Assembly: GCF_019645875.1 (NCBI RefSeq)
Contig: NZ_CP081000.1
Span: 4,834,417 to 4,898,416, forward strand
From: Mycolicibacterium senegalense
GTDB lineage: Bacteria; Actinomycetota; Actinomycetes; Mycobacteriales; Mycobacteriaceae
Reading direction: 5' to 3'
Length of the DNA: 64,000 nt
Positions 25,192 through 33,231 of the stretch are shown piece after piece. A program made the translations under genes and the position numbers. Numbering within the stretch: position 1 is the stretch's first letter; every line of letters starts with the position of its first letter. The notes under the pieces were generated by a model. That model was not told where the DNA came from. It made no database searches and saw only the letters and a list, made by a program, of their open reading frames with translations.

Positions 25192-25205
25192 TGAAACACG
25201 TTCTA
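25192..25205. promoter_or_regulatory. KstR-like operator
   Basis: TGAAACACGTTCTA matches the published KstR pattern TnnAACnnGTTnnA at every fixed position. It lies 10 bp upstream of ATG 25215, suggesting cholesterol-responsive repression. Confidence 0.6.
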
Positions 25206-25214
25206 ATTCTGGAT

Positions 25215-26063
25215 ATGGACTATGGGCTCGTTCTCTTCACCAGTGACCGCGGCATCGCCCCGGCCAAGGCCGCCAAACTCGCCGACGATCACGGCTTCAC
25301 AACCTTCTACGTGCCCGAGCACACGCACATCCCGATCAAGCGCGAGGCCGCTCACCCCACCACCGGTGACGAATCGCTGCCCGACGATCGCTACATGCGC
25401 ACCCTGGATCCCTGGGTGTCGCTGGGAACCGCCTGCGCGGTGACCTCACGCGTGCGGCTGTCGACGGCCGTCGCTCTGCCGGTCGAACACGACCCGATCA
25501 CCCTGGCCAAATCCATCGCCACCCTGGACCACCTGTCCGGCGGTCGGGTATCGCTGGGCGTCGGATTCGGCTGGAACACCGATGAACTCGCCGACCACAA
25601 TGTTCCGCCGGGCCGGCGCCGCACCATGCTGCGCGAGTATCTGGAAGCCATGCGGGCGCTGTGGACCGAGGAAGAAGCCTCCTACGAAGGCGAATTCGTG
25701 AACTTCGGCCCCTCGTGGGCCTGGCCGAAGCCCGTGCAGTCACACATCCCGGTTCTGGTCGGCGCCGCGGGCACCGAGAAGAACTTCAAGTGGATCTCCA
25801 AGTCGGCCGACGGCTGGATCACCACACCGCGCGACTTCAACATCGACGAGCCGGTCAAGCTCCTGCAGGACACCTGGGCCGCGGCCGGACGTGACGGTGC
25901 CCCGCAGATCGTGGCGCTGGACTTCAAGCCAGACCCCGAGAAGCTCGCCCACTGGCGCGAACTGGGCGTGACCGAGGTGCTGTTCGGCCTGCCCGACAAG
26001 TCCGAGGCTGAGGTCTCGGCATACGTCGAGCGCCTAGCGGGCAAGCTGGCCTCGCTGGTCTAG
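25215..26063 (+). CDS. F420-dependent LLM-class oxidoreductase (Rv0953c-like)
   Basis: 282 residues of the luciferase-like fold used by F420-dependent enzymes: an N-terminal MDYGLVLFTSDRG strand, FYVPEHTHIP, LSTAVALPVEHDPITLAKSIATLDHLSGGRVSLGVGFGW, and a late VPVLVG/AAGTEK-type phosphate-binding segment. Its substrate is unknown. Position next to the sucCD region and similarity suggest the Rv0953c ortholog. ATG 25215 is preferred over the long upstream frame because it begins the conserved domain and follows a KstR-like operator, which suggests a link to steroid or cholesterol metabolism. Confidence 0.82.
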   Translation: MDYGLVLFTSDRGIAPAKAAKLADDHGFTTFYVPEHTHIPIKREAAHPTTGDESLPDDRYMRTLDPWVSLGTACAVTSRVRLSTAVALPVEHDPITLAKSIATLDHLSGGRVSLGVGFGWNTDELADHNVPPGRRRTMLREYLEAMRALWTEEEASYEGEFVNFGPSWAWPKPVQSHIPVLVGAAGTEKNFKWISKSADGWITTPRDFNIDEPVKLLQDTWAAAGRDGAPQIVALDFKPDPEKLAHWRELGVTEVLFGLPDKSEAEVSAYVERLAGKLASLV

Positions 26064-26067
26064 CCGT

Positions 26068-26131
26068 CCCGCGAGCAGACGCAAAATTGCCCTTTTTTCC
26101 AAGGAAATTGGGCAGTTTTGCGTCTGCGGGG
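26068..26131. terminator. Bidirectional terminator, GCAGACGCAAAA-type palindrome
   Basis: GCAGACGCAAAATTGCCC (26075-26092) pairs with GGGCAGTTTTGCGTCTGC (26110-26127), one mismatch. A nested TTTCC/GGAAA stem sits in the loop. It lies between two convergent genes and shares its outer arm with the hairpin at 32251-32307. Confidence 0.8.
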
Positions 26132-26143
26132 CGTAAGTCTCGG

Positions 26144-27670
26144 CTATGAGAGCGTTGCGGTGTTCCGCTTCTCACCGGAAGTCACGACGATCGACGCGCC
26201 CAGCGGCTCGCCATCGGTGAGCAATCCCAACAGCGCCTCGTCCGTGGTCGTCGCCAGGAAGCGGCTGCCGTCGGAATCCAGGCGGCCGATGATGATGCCG
26301 GTGCGTGGCGTCCAGTCATAGCGGACGGTGTAGGTCTCGATGGTGGCCGGACCGTTCGCCTTCTCGGTGATGGTCACGCGATCCTGGGTGTTGAACTTCT
26401 CCTGAAGGGCCGCGCTGCCGTCGGCCACCCAATCGGCGGGCTCAGTCGAGTAGATGCCGACCGAGTACTTGCTCGCGATACCACCGTTGCCGCCGACCAG
26501 TGCGAATTGACCTGGCTTGTCACGCATTTCATTGACGGCCTCGGCGATGCCGTGCATCGAGTAGTTGTTGCCCGGGCCGCCGAAGAAGGGCAGACCACCG
26601 GTCAGCGTGAGACCACGCTCGTCGTCGGTGGCCAGGCCCGTGCCGTCACAGATGTTGAACACCGGGAACGGGAAGCAGCTGTAGAGGTCGAACGCCGCGA
26701 TGTCGTCGAGGGTGATACCGGCGACGCGCAGGGCCTCGTTCACCGCGATCACCGCGGCTTCGCTGTAGCCCAACTCAGCACGCTCCAGCAGCTTGATTTC
26801 CTTCATGTCGGCATGCCCGCGCAGGTACACCCACTTCTCCTCGGGCACACCGAGTTTGCGGGCGGATTCCACCGACATCAGCAGTACCGCGGCACCCTGG
26901 TTGACCTGATCGCGCGCCACCATCAGCCGCGGATACGGGTCGCAGATCATCCGGTTGCTCTCGGTGACGGTGGCCAGCTCCTGCGCCGAACGCTCCACCG
27001 GGGACGACGAATACGGGTTCTTGGCCGCCACTTTGGAGAACGGCGCGAAAAGCTCGGCCATCGCCTGCCGGTAATCGCTCACCGACAGCCCGAGCCGCGC
27101 CCGGCGAGCGTTCTCCAGCAGGCCGTACTGCACCGGAGCGCCGATCAGCCCGTGCTTGACCGTGTACTCGTCGAAAATGCCGTCGTACCCGTAACCACGG
27201 TCCTCCAGCTGACCGTCAATGGTCTCGGAGTGATCCGGCTTGTCGTCGCGCTTGGAGAAGTGCCGCAGCGTGGAGGTGTTCTCCGAGCCGAACAGCAGCA
27301 CCACGTCCGTTTCGCCGGCTGCGATGGCGGCCGAGAATTCGGTGACGAGGTGCTGGGGGCTCTGGCCGCCGATCACCTCGAGGATGGCGCGGGCCGGCTC
27401 GGCGCCGACATTGCGCGCGACGGAACGCGGGTAGTTGTTGGATACGCCCAGCGTCGCGGACTGCGGGCCAGAGATCTCGAACTGCCGCGTGCCCGCCACG
27501 GTGTCGATGGCTTGGGCCACGGCGGCGATGTCAGCGCCGGTATCGCGCAAGGCCGCCCTGGCAGCCTCGGTGGCCAGCTCGACCGAGGACATTCCGCGGT
27601 AGCCGTCGAGGTCGATGCGTTCGGTGAACTGCCCGACGCCGACGATGACAGGGGTGCGCGGATCGACCAT
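26144..27670 (-). CDS. Thiolase-like acetyl-CoA acetyltransferase / lipid-transfer protein (Rv0914c-like)
   Basis: 508 residues with a thiolase fold: TPVIVGVGQFTERID at the N-terminus, AAIAAGETDVVLLFGSEN, NQGAAVLLMS, GGLPFFGGPGNNYSMHGIAEAV, and a C-terminal added domain (~400-508) typical of the mycobacterial Rv0914c type. The position of the thiolase nucleophile (C-G-S-G in classical enzymes) reads GGQSPQ (101-106), and the second active-site cysteine is also missing. A transfer or SCP-x-like role is therefore more likely than classical thiolysis. AAGGAG precedes ATG 27670. A TTGACAGCTGTTAA palindrome overlaps the promoter-proximal region. Confidence 0.75.
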   Translation of the reverse strand: MVDPRTPVIVGVGQFTERIDLDGYRGMSSVELATEAARAALRDTGADIAAVAQAIDTVAGTRQFEISGPQSATLGVSNNYPRSVARNVGAEPARAILEVIGGQSPQHLVTEFSAAIAAGETDVVLLFGSENTSTLRHFSKRDDKPDHSETIDGQLEDRGYGYDGIFDEYTVKHGLIGAPVQYGLLENARRARLGLSVSDYRQAMAELFAPFSKVAAKNPYSSSPVERSAQELATVTESNRMICDPYPRLMVARDQVNQGAAVLLMSVESARKLGVPEEKWVYLRGHADMKEIKLLERAELGYSEAAVIAVNEALRVAGITLDDIAAFDLYSCFPFPVFNICDGTGLATDDERGLTLTGGLPFFGGPGNNYSMHGIAEAVNEMRDKPGQFALVGGNGGIASKYSVGIYSTEPADWVADGSAALQEKFNTQDRVTITEKANGPATIETYTVRYDWTPRTGIIIGRLDSDGSRFLATTTDEALLGLLTDGEPLGASIVVTSGEKRNTATLS

Positions 27671-27680
27671 GACAATCTCC

Positions 27681-27694
27681 TTGACAGCTGTTAA
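27681..27694. promoter_or_regulatory. Candidate operator palindrome
   Basis: TTGACAGCTGTTAA is symmetric except for one position and sits directly upstream of the ribosome site of the thiolase-like gene. A similar sequence (TTGACAGTTGTTTAA on the minus strand) precedes the SDR gene at 55572. Confidence 0.4.
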
Positions 27695-27742
27695 TTCGTG
27701 AGGCTAACCGATTGCTGTCTGGAGAGTGAAATCGGTGCGTAA

Positions 27743-27955
27743 AGCGCTGCCCAAGACCTGGCCGGGCTGAGCGACGAACTCGACCACTCACTCACTCACG
27801 AATGGCAACCGCCGTCCATGCCCATCTCCACCGGCAAGAAACTCGTTGGCGACAACAGCACCTGCGTCGTCGGCAAGAACAACCTGGTGGCCTGTATCGA
27901 CGCCGACCACAAGCACGGTTTCGTCCTACAACCCTCTGGCAGCTGGACGTTCTGA
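27743..27955 (+). pseudogene. Remnant of a small secreted-protein gene
   Basis: An open frame without a good start reads into a 45-residue segment from ATG 27818, ending HGFVLQPSGSWTF with two cysteines (STCVVG, LVACID). That C-terminus resembles the end of small mycobacterial secreted proteins, but no signal peptide or upstream part is left. The end overlaps the convergent oxygenase gene by 30 bp. It is most likely a decayed 3' fragment; a genuine tiny gene cannot be excluded. Confidence 0.4.
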
Positions 27956-28885
27956 CAGGTTGTAGGCGAACGACTTCTGCTGACGCTGCTTCATCTTCTC
28001 AAGGCACTCATGGTGTTTGCGCGCGTGATAGGCCAGCGGAAAGTAGATGAGCCGATCGGGAAGGATGCGGTAGGCGGTCCGGATGACGGTGTAGATGCGC
28101 TGAAGTTGACGCTCCTCTGCCTCGCTCCACGTGACACCCAGCTTGGCCCGCAACCGGGGATCGAGCAGCCCGACCACCGACAGATAGTTGAACCGCAGTG
28201 CGGGTCGCAGGGCCCGGCGAACCAAGGGATGCAACAGTTTCGGCACGGACGGCGGAAGCGCGACGTTGCCGGTCTGCATCTCCTCGATCAGCTGCAGGGC
28301 CTGGGGCGTGCCTTCCAGCTTGTCGATCATGGCCTCGTAGTACTCGGTCATCTCGGCACGGGTTGCCGGGTAACCGTTCATCGGCACGTGCAGCAGGCGG
28401 GCGAGCCGGCGGTTGTCCCGCAGTAGTTCGTCCTTCTCAGCGTCGGTGAAGTCGCGTCCGATCAGCAGCTTGCCGCCGCCTTCGGCGTTGACGATGTAGC
28501 CGGTGGCGATCACCCATTGATATGCCTCGGGATTGAGCGCACTGATCCGCTTTCCGGTCTCGGCGCTCTTCATCGTGATCGGCTGGTGCAGTGCGCGCAC
28601 CCGGTTTCCTTCGGCGACAGCCTCGGTGCCGCCGTAGGTCCAGCGCAGCACGGAGTCGACGCTGCGGATGGCTCGTCCGCCCGGATCTCCGTGGAACGCA
28701 GCCGAATAGCGGCCGGTGATCTCGGCGATGACGGGGTGCATCGCCTGCATCATGAACGCCGCCCCGTCGACGATCAGGAAGGTCCACCTGCCGGTGTGCT
28801 CACCCGTCAGGGAGTCCAGCGGAACCAGTTCGATGTCATCCGACTCTTCGACGGCCGGCATTGAGACGTCCTGTGTAGCGGTCAT
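27926..28885 (-). CDS. MpaB / rubber-oxygenase-type (DUF2236) oxygenase-like protein
   Basis: 319 residues of the DUF2236 family, which includes the ER-bound oxygenase MpaB and the latex-clearing protein Lcp. Typical features are MMQAMHPVIAEITGRYSAAFHGDPGGRAIRSV, RVRALHQPITM, YQWVIATGYIVNAEG, GYPATRAEMTEYYEAM and a final RTAYRILPDRLIYFPLAYHARKH. Histidines in AMHP, ALHQP and AYHARKHHE are candidate heme ligands or active-site bases. The substrate is unknown; lipids or terpenoids are plausible. ATG 28885 is preceded by a strong AAGGAGGTG. The gene is divergent from a TetR regulator, its probable controller. Confidence 0.78.
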   Translation of the reverse strand: MTATQDVSMPAVEESDDIELVPLDSLTGEHTGRWTFLIVDGAAFMMQAMHPVIAEITGRYSAAFHGDPGGRAIRSVDSVLRWTYGGTEAVAEGNRVRALHQPITMKSAETGKRISALNPEAYQWVIATGYIVNAEGGGKLLIGRDFTDAEKDELLRDNRRLARLLHVPMNGYPATRAEMTEYYEAMIDKLEGTPQALQLIEEMQTGNVALPPSVPKLLHPLVRRALRPALRFNYLSVVGLLDPRLRAKLGVTWSEAEERQLQRIYTVIRTAYRILPDRLIYFPLAYHARKHHECLEKMKQRQQKSFAYNLSERPAARGL

Positions 28886-28922
28886 AGAGCGCACCTCCTT
28901 GAGCGTGAGGCGACGGTAATCT

Positions 28923-28934
28923 GACCTCAAGGTC
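28923..28934. promoter_or_regulatory. Candidate TetR operator between divergent genes
   Basis: GACCT-CA-AGGTC is an inverted repeat in the 82-bp gap between the MpaB-like gene and the TetR gene. It is followed by two near-copies of AAGTCGCATTC. Confidence 0.4.
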
Positions 28935-28967
28935 GCATTCAAGTCGCATTCGAGTTCGGGGAACGAA

Positions 28968-29591
28968 TTGGAAAACTGCACGTCAGGCCAGCGTAAGCTG
29001 CCTCAGCAAGAGCGTTCTCGTGAGATGGTCGCAAAAATCATTGCCACTGCGGTGAAGATGCTGAAGAAGACCGACCCCGAGCAGATCACCACCAACGCCA
29101 TCGCCGCCCGGGCCGGGGTCAGCAAGGGATCGGTCTACCAGTACTTCGCCAACAAGGAGGAGCTCATCCACGCCGCGATCGAGCAGCTGGCTGCCGAGCA
29201 GGCACCGCTGATCGAGGACATGCTCCGCTCCGTCACCATGGAACAGCCGCAGCAGGCCATGCAGGCGTCGATCGACATCCTGATCGATTTCACCATCGCC
29301 AACCGAAAGTTGATCCGCTACGTCGCGGACCGACCCGACTATGCCCGCACGCTGGAAAACGCCTCGGGCCTGAACGCCACACTGCTGGCGTTGACCACGC
29401 TGCACATGGCGCACTACCGCGACCAGTACCGCCATGAGCTGAGCCCCCGGGCGTTGGCGTGGTTGTTCTTCAACATGGCAGTGGCCACCACCACTCGCTA
29501 TATCGAAAGCGACGACCCGATCCAGCTCGACGAACTACGCAGCGGGTTGAAGTTCGCCTCGGCCGGACTGCTGGCGGCCGGGCGACAGTAG
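28968..29591 (+). CDS. TetR-family regulator
   Basis: 207 residues. The N-terminal helix-turn-helix reads ITTNAIAARAGVSKGSVYQYFANKEELIHAAI (about residues 40-70), the standard TetR recognition module. The C-terminal ligand domain is helical (LIDFTIANRKLIRYVADRPDY, LLALTTLHMAHYRDQYR). The start appears to be TTG 28968 with GGGGA upstream; an internal ATG at MVAKII would still keep the HTH. It is divergent from the MpaB-type oxygenase and likely represses it in response to that enzyme's substrate or product. Confidence 0.82.
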   Translation: MENCTSGQRKLPQQERSREMVAKIIATAVKMLKKTDPEQITTNAIAARAGVSKGSVYQYFANKEELIHAAIEQLAAEQAPLIEDMLRSVTMEQPQQAMQASIDILIDFTIANRKLIRYVADRPDYARTLENASGLNATLLALTTLHMAHYRDQYRHELSPRALAWLFFNMAVATTTRYIESDDPIQLDELRSGLKFASAGLLAAGRQ

Positions 29592-29607
29592 CCCAAGGTT
29601 CAGCGCC

Positions 29608-29668
29608 GCCGGTTTCTACGCCACGGTCGCCGTCGGCGAATCAGCGCAACCCAGATGTAAAAACCGGC
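29608..29668. repeat. Diverged solo copy of palindrome family II
   Basis: Arms GCCGGTTTCTACGCCACGG (29608-29626) and ACCCAGATGTAAAAACCGGC (29649-29668). The arm consensus (CGGTTT-TACA--GGG) and overall span match family II at 18 kb. It follows the TetR stop and may serve as a terminator. Confidence 0.5.
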
Positions 29669-29693
29669 GCCGACCAGCACACCTTGACCTCGC

Positions 29694-29732
29694 TGTCACT
29701 TAGTGACATATTGGGCCTGTCACTAAGTGACA
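29694..29732. promoter_or_regulatory. Double TetR operator
   Basis: Two perfect 15-bp palindromes, TGTCACTTAGTGACA (29694-29708) and TGTCACTAAGTGACA (29718-29732), with centres 24 bp apart, lie immediately before the TetR gene at 29752. This arrangement indicates autorepression by two bound dimers. Confidence 0.8.
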
Positions 29733-29751
29733 ACTTCTGGAGGTGAGCAGC

Positions 29752-30369
29752 GTGGGCGTAAAACAGGAACAAGCCCGCCTCGAGGTGTCACGACACGCCT
29801 GCAAGTTGTTCTGGGAACGTGGTGTCGCCGGCACCAGCGGTGACGACATCGCTGCTGCGGCGGGGCTCTCGACACGGACGATCTGGCGATACTTCCGCGC
29901 CAAGGAGAGCTGCGTCGAACCGGTACTGGCCAAATCCGCCGACCGGTTCATCGCCATCTTGAACCGCTGGCCACATGACCTGTCATTGGCTGAACATCTT
30001 GCCGCCGACGGAATTTCACATCCGATGTCGCCTCAAGACGTCGAGGACGAGATCAGCGCGATGCGGATCGCCACCATGACACCGTCCGAGCCTGCCCTTC
30101 GTACGTCGTACCTGATGGTGCATGACCGGATGGAGCAGGGCTTCATCCCGGTGATCGCAGACCGGTTGGGACTGCCCAAAGATGACCTCACCGTCCGACT
30201 GTGTGCCGCGGCCGTCACCGGCGCCTTCCGCGTCGTCGACGAAGACGTCAGCACGGCGGTGATCGTCGAGGGCAAGAAAGTCACTGAAGAGCAGGCGCTC
30301 TCGCTGATCGACCGCGCAATCCGCGATGCCACCAACGGGCGGCTCGGCGGTCCCGCCAAACCCCAATAG
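29752..30369 (+). CDS. TetR-family autoregulator of the S9 peptidase operon
   Basis: 205 residues. The HTH is SGDDIAAAAGLSTRTIWRYFRAKESCV (about residues 25-52). The rest is a helical ligand-binding domain ending RAIRDATNGRLGG. GTG 29752 is chosen over GTG 29743 because GGAGG (29739-29743) is then 8 nt upstream. The gene is preceded by two perfect palindromes and followed after 7 bp by the peptidase gene, whose ribosome site (TAGGAG) overlaps this stop codon. It probably represses itself and the peptidase. Confidence 0.85.
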   Translation: MGVKQEQARLEVSRHACKLFWERGVAGTSGDDIAAAAGLSTRTIWRYFRAKESCVEPVLAKSADRFIAILNRWPHDLSLAEHLAADGISHPMSPQDVEDEISAMRIATMTPSEPALRTSYLMVHDRMEQGFIPVIADRLGLPKDDLTVRLCAAAVTGAFRVVDEDVSTAVIVEGKKVTEEQALSLIDRAIRDATNGRLGGPAKPQ

Positions 30370-30376
30370 GAGCAAA

Positions 30377-32245
30377 ATGGCACTGCCCGAACTCATCTCG
30401 GTAGAGGAATTCTTCAGTCCACCCGAACGTACCGCCGCCAGGATCTCACCGGACGGAACCAAGATCGCCTACCTGGCTCCGTGGAAGAACCGCCTCAACG
30501 TCTGGATCCAGCATCTCGATGACGATGCACCGCCACGCTGCGTCACAGCAGACGACACCCGCAGTGTCTACCTCTACTACTGGACCGACGACCCCCGATG
30601 GCTGCTCTATCTGCAGGACACCGGCGGTGACGAGAACTGGCATATCTTCCGCGTCGACCTGGACAACCCCGAGGCTCCCGCTGTAGACCTCACTCCATTC
30701 CCCGGCGCCAGAGTCGAACTTGACCTGCCCAAGGGCCGCCCCGGCAAGGCCGTCGTGCAGATCAACAACCGCACCCCGGAACTGTTCGACGTCTACGAAC
30801 TCGACATCGCCACCGGCGAACTCACCCTGCTCGCCGAGAATCCGGGCAACGTATTCAGCTGGCTGTCCAGCAAAACCGGTGAGCTGTTCAGCTCGACACA
30901 GACAGTCGACGGCGATGTCGAACTGTCGCAATGGGTTCCGGGGACCAGATCGTTGCGGACCATCACCACCTTCGACGGGACCGACTATCCGCTCGGCATC
31001 CATCCGATCACCGTCACCCCAGACGGCACCGGTATCTGGCTGGGCGCCAACACCGGCACGGACCGCACGCGCCTGGTCCGCATCGACGTCGCCACCGGTG
31101 CCGAGACCGAGGTGGACAGCCATCCGGCCTACGATCTGGCAGCGCAGATGGTGCTGCCGTCACCACTGATCCTCAGCGAACGCACGGGCGAACTGATCGG
31201 CGCCCGCTACTACGGGGAACGCCAGGTGATTCATGCGCTCGATCCCAATTTCGCTGCGGTACTGGAGAATCTGACGAAACTGTCCGACGGAGACCTCGGC
31301 GGCATCTCTTCCGATGACAGCGAGCGGCGTTGGGTGGTCAACTTCACCCATGACCGCGACCCGTGGGCCACGTACCTCTACGACCACGCCACCGGCGAGA
31401 GCAAGCTGCTGTTCCGGCCGTATCCGAATCTGAATTCAGATTCATTAGCGCCGATGACGCCGGTGACCATCACCGCACGCGACGGACTGGAGCTGCACTC
31501 GTATCTGACCCTGCCCGTCGGGATCGAGCCGACCGATCTACCCACGGTGCTGCTGGTGCACGGCGGCCCGTGGTCGCGGGATTGCTGGGGCTTCCAGCCC
31601 GACGTGCAGATGCTGGCCAACCGGGGATATGCGGTGCTGCAGGTCAACTTTCGCGGCTCTACCGGTTACGGCAAGGCCTTCACGAAGGCCGCGATCGGTG
31701 AGTTCGCCGGCAAGATGCACGACGACCTGATCGATGCGGTGGACTGGGCCGTCAAGCAGGGGTACGCCGACCGCGACAAGGTGGCGATCTTCGGTGGCTC
31801 CTACGGGGGCTACGCCGCCCTGGTCGGCGTGACCTTCACCCCGGACGTCTTCGCCGCGGCCATCGATTATGTCGGAATCTCCAGCCTGGCCAACTTCATG
31901 CGCACGTTGCCGACGGTGGCGCGGCCGTTCCTGGCCAACAACTGGCACCGCTACGTCGGCAATCACGACGATCCGGTGCAGGAGGCCGACATGCTGGCCC
32001 GCTCCCCCATCACGAAGGTCGATCAGATCCGCACCCCGCTGCTGGTCATTCAGGGCGCCAACGATTCTCGCGTGATTCAGGCCGAGTCCGACAATCTCGT
32101 CGAGGCGCTACGCAACCGCGGCGTCGAGGTCGAGTACATGGTCAAGGCGGACGAGGGCCACGGATTCCTCAACCCCGACAACCAGATCGATATGTACCAC
32201 GCGGTCGAGAAGTTCCTCGCCGAGCATCTGGGCGGGCGCGTTTAA
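30377..32245 (+). CDS. S9-family (prolyl oligopeptidase/acylaminoacyl-peptidase-like) serine peptidase
   Basis: 622 residues. The first ~370 form a beta-propeller with WD-like repeats (ARISPDGTKIAYLA, RWLLYLQDTGGDENWHIFRVDL, VTPDGTGIWLGAN). The catalytic alpha/beta hydrolase domain has VLLVHGGPWSRD, the nucleophile elbow GGSYGG, the acid in VIQGANDSRV and the histidine in ADEGHGFLNP. The family cleaves short peptides after proline or releases N-terminal acyl residues. No signal peptide was seen, so it is probably cytoplasmic. ATG 30377 follows AGGAG; it is cotranscribed with the TetR gene. Confidence 0.88.
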   Translation: MALPELISVEEFFSPPERTAARISPDGTKIAYLAPWKNRLNVWIQHLDDDAPPRCVTADDTRSVYLYYWTDDPRWLLYLQDTGGDENWHIFRVDLDNPEAPAVDLTPFPGARVELDLPKGRPGKAVVQINNRTPELFDVYELDIATGELTLLAENPGNVFSWLSSKTGELFSSTQTVDGDVELSQWVPGTRSLRTITTFDGTDYPLGIHPITVTPDGTGIWLGANTGTDRTRLVRIDVATGAETEVDSHPAYDLAAQMVLPSPLILSERTGELIGARYYGERQVIHALDPNFAAVLENLTKLSDGDLGGISSDDSERRWVVNFTHDRDPWATYLYDHATGESKLLFRPYPNLNSDSLAPMTPVTITARDGLELHSYLTLPVGIEPTDLPTVLLVHGGPWSRDCWGFQPDVQMLANRGYAVLQVNFRGSTGYGKAFTKAAIGEFAGKMHDDLIDAVDWAVKQGYADRDKVAIFGGSYGGYAALVGVTFTPDVFAAAIDYVGISSLANFMRTLPTVARPFLANNWHRYVGNHDDPVQEADMLARSPITKVDQIRTPLLVIQGANDSRVIQAESDNLVEALRNRGVEVEYMVKADEGHGFLNPDNQIDMYHAVEKFLAEHLGGRV

Positions 32246-32250
32246 CTGCC

Positions 32251-32307
32251 GAACAGACGCAAATGTCCCCGACACGCCGGGGCGTGCGGGGACATTCGCG
32301 TCTGCTC
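32251..32307. terminator. Bidirectional terminator, GCAGACGCAAAA-type palindrome
   Basis: GAACAGACGCAAATGTCCCCG-type arm at 32251-32271 pairs with 32287-32307 (two mismatches), with an inner CACGCC/GGCGTG stem. It lies between the convergent peptidase and sucD genes. The outer arm is shared with the hairpin at 26075-26127. Confidence 0.82.
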
Positions 32308-32319
32308 GCGCAGAGAAAA

Positions 32320-33219
32320 CTAGCCTTCGAGGATCGCGCGGGCCAGTGCGGCGGTCTCGGACGGCGTCTTGCCGACCTTCACACCGGCGGCCTCGAGGGC
32401 TTCCTTCTTGGCCGCGGCGGTGCCCGACGAGCCCGACACGATGGCGCCGGCGTGGCCCATGGTCTTGCCCTCCGGAGCGGTGAAGCCCGCGACGTAGCCG
32501 ACGACCGGCTTGGTGACGTTGGCCTTGATGTAGTCGGCGGCACGCTCTTCGGCGTCGCCACCGATCTCACCGATCATCACGATGACCTTGGTCTCGGGAT
32601 CCTTCTCGAACGCCTCGATGGCGTCGATGTGGGTGGTGCCGATAACCGGGTCGCCACCGATGCCGATAGCGGTCGAGAAACCGAAATCGCGCAGCTCGTA
32701 CATCATCTGGTAGGTCAGGGTGCCCGACTTCGAGACCAGACCGATCGGGCCCTTGCCGGTGATGTTGTTCGGCGTGATGCCGACCAGCGACTCACCGGGG
32801 GTGATGATGCCCGGGCAGTTGGGCCCGATGATGCGGGTCATCTTGCCCTTGTCGACGTTGTAGGCCCACGCATAAGCGCTGTCCTGCACCGGGATTCCCT
32901 CGGTGATGACGACCAGCAGCGGGATCTCGGCGTCGATGGCCTCGATGATGGCGTCCTTAGAGAAGGCCGGCGGCACGAAGGCGATCGACACGTCGGCGCC
33001 GGTCTCCTTCATGGCCTCGGCCACCGATGCGAACACCGGCAGCTCGATGTCGTTGCCGTCTTTGTCCTTGTGCGAAACCTTGGTCCCGGCCTTGCGCGCA
33101 TTGACGCCGCCGACGACCTGGGTGCCCGCCTTGAGCATCAGCGCAGTGTGCTTGGTGCCCTCACCACCGGTGATGCCCTGGACGATGACCTTGGAGTCCT
33201 TGTTCAGAAAAATCGACAT
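32320..33219 (-). CDS. sucD: Succinate-CoA ligase (ADP-forming) alpha subunit
   Basis: 299 residues, normal length. The CoA-binding Rossmann part starts with KVIVQGITGGEGTKHTALML, the conserved cysteine is in IGPNCPGIITP, and the phospho-histidine is in KTMGHAGAIVSGSSGTA. It forms succinyl-CoA synthetase with SucC in the TCA cycle. It is 12 bp downstream of sucC and surely cotranscribed. Confidence 0.97.
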   Translation of the reverse strand: MSIFLNKDSKVIVQGITGGEGTKHTALMLKAGTQVVGGVNARKAGTKVSHKDKDGNDIELPVFASVAEAMKETGADVSIAFVPPAFSKDAIIEAIDAEIPLLVVITEGIPVQDSAYAWAYNVDKGKMTRIIGPNCPGIITPGESLVGITPNNITGKGPIGLVSKSGTLTYQMMYELRDFGFSTAIGIGGDPVIGTTHIDAIEAFEKDPETKVIVMIGEIGGDAEERAADYIKANVTKPVVGYVAGFTAPEGKTMGHAGAIVSGSSGTAAAKKEALEAAGVKVGKTPSETAALARAILEG

Positions 33220-33231
33220 TTGAAGTGTCCC

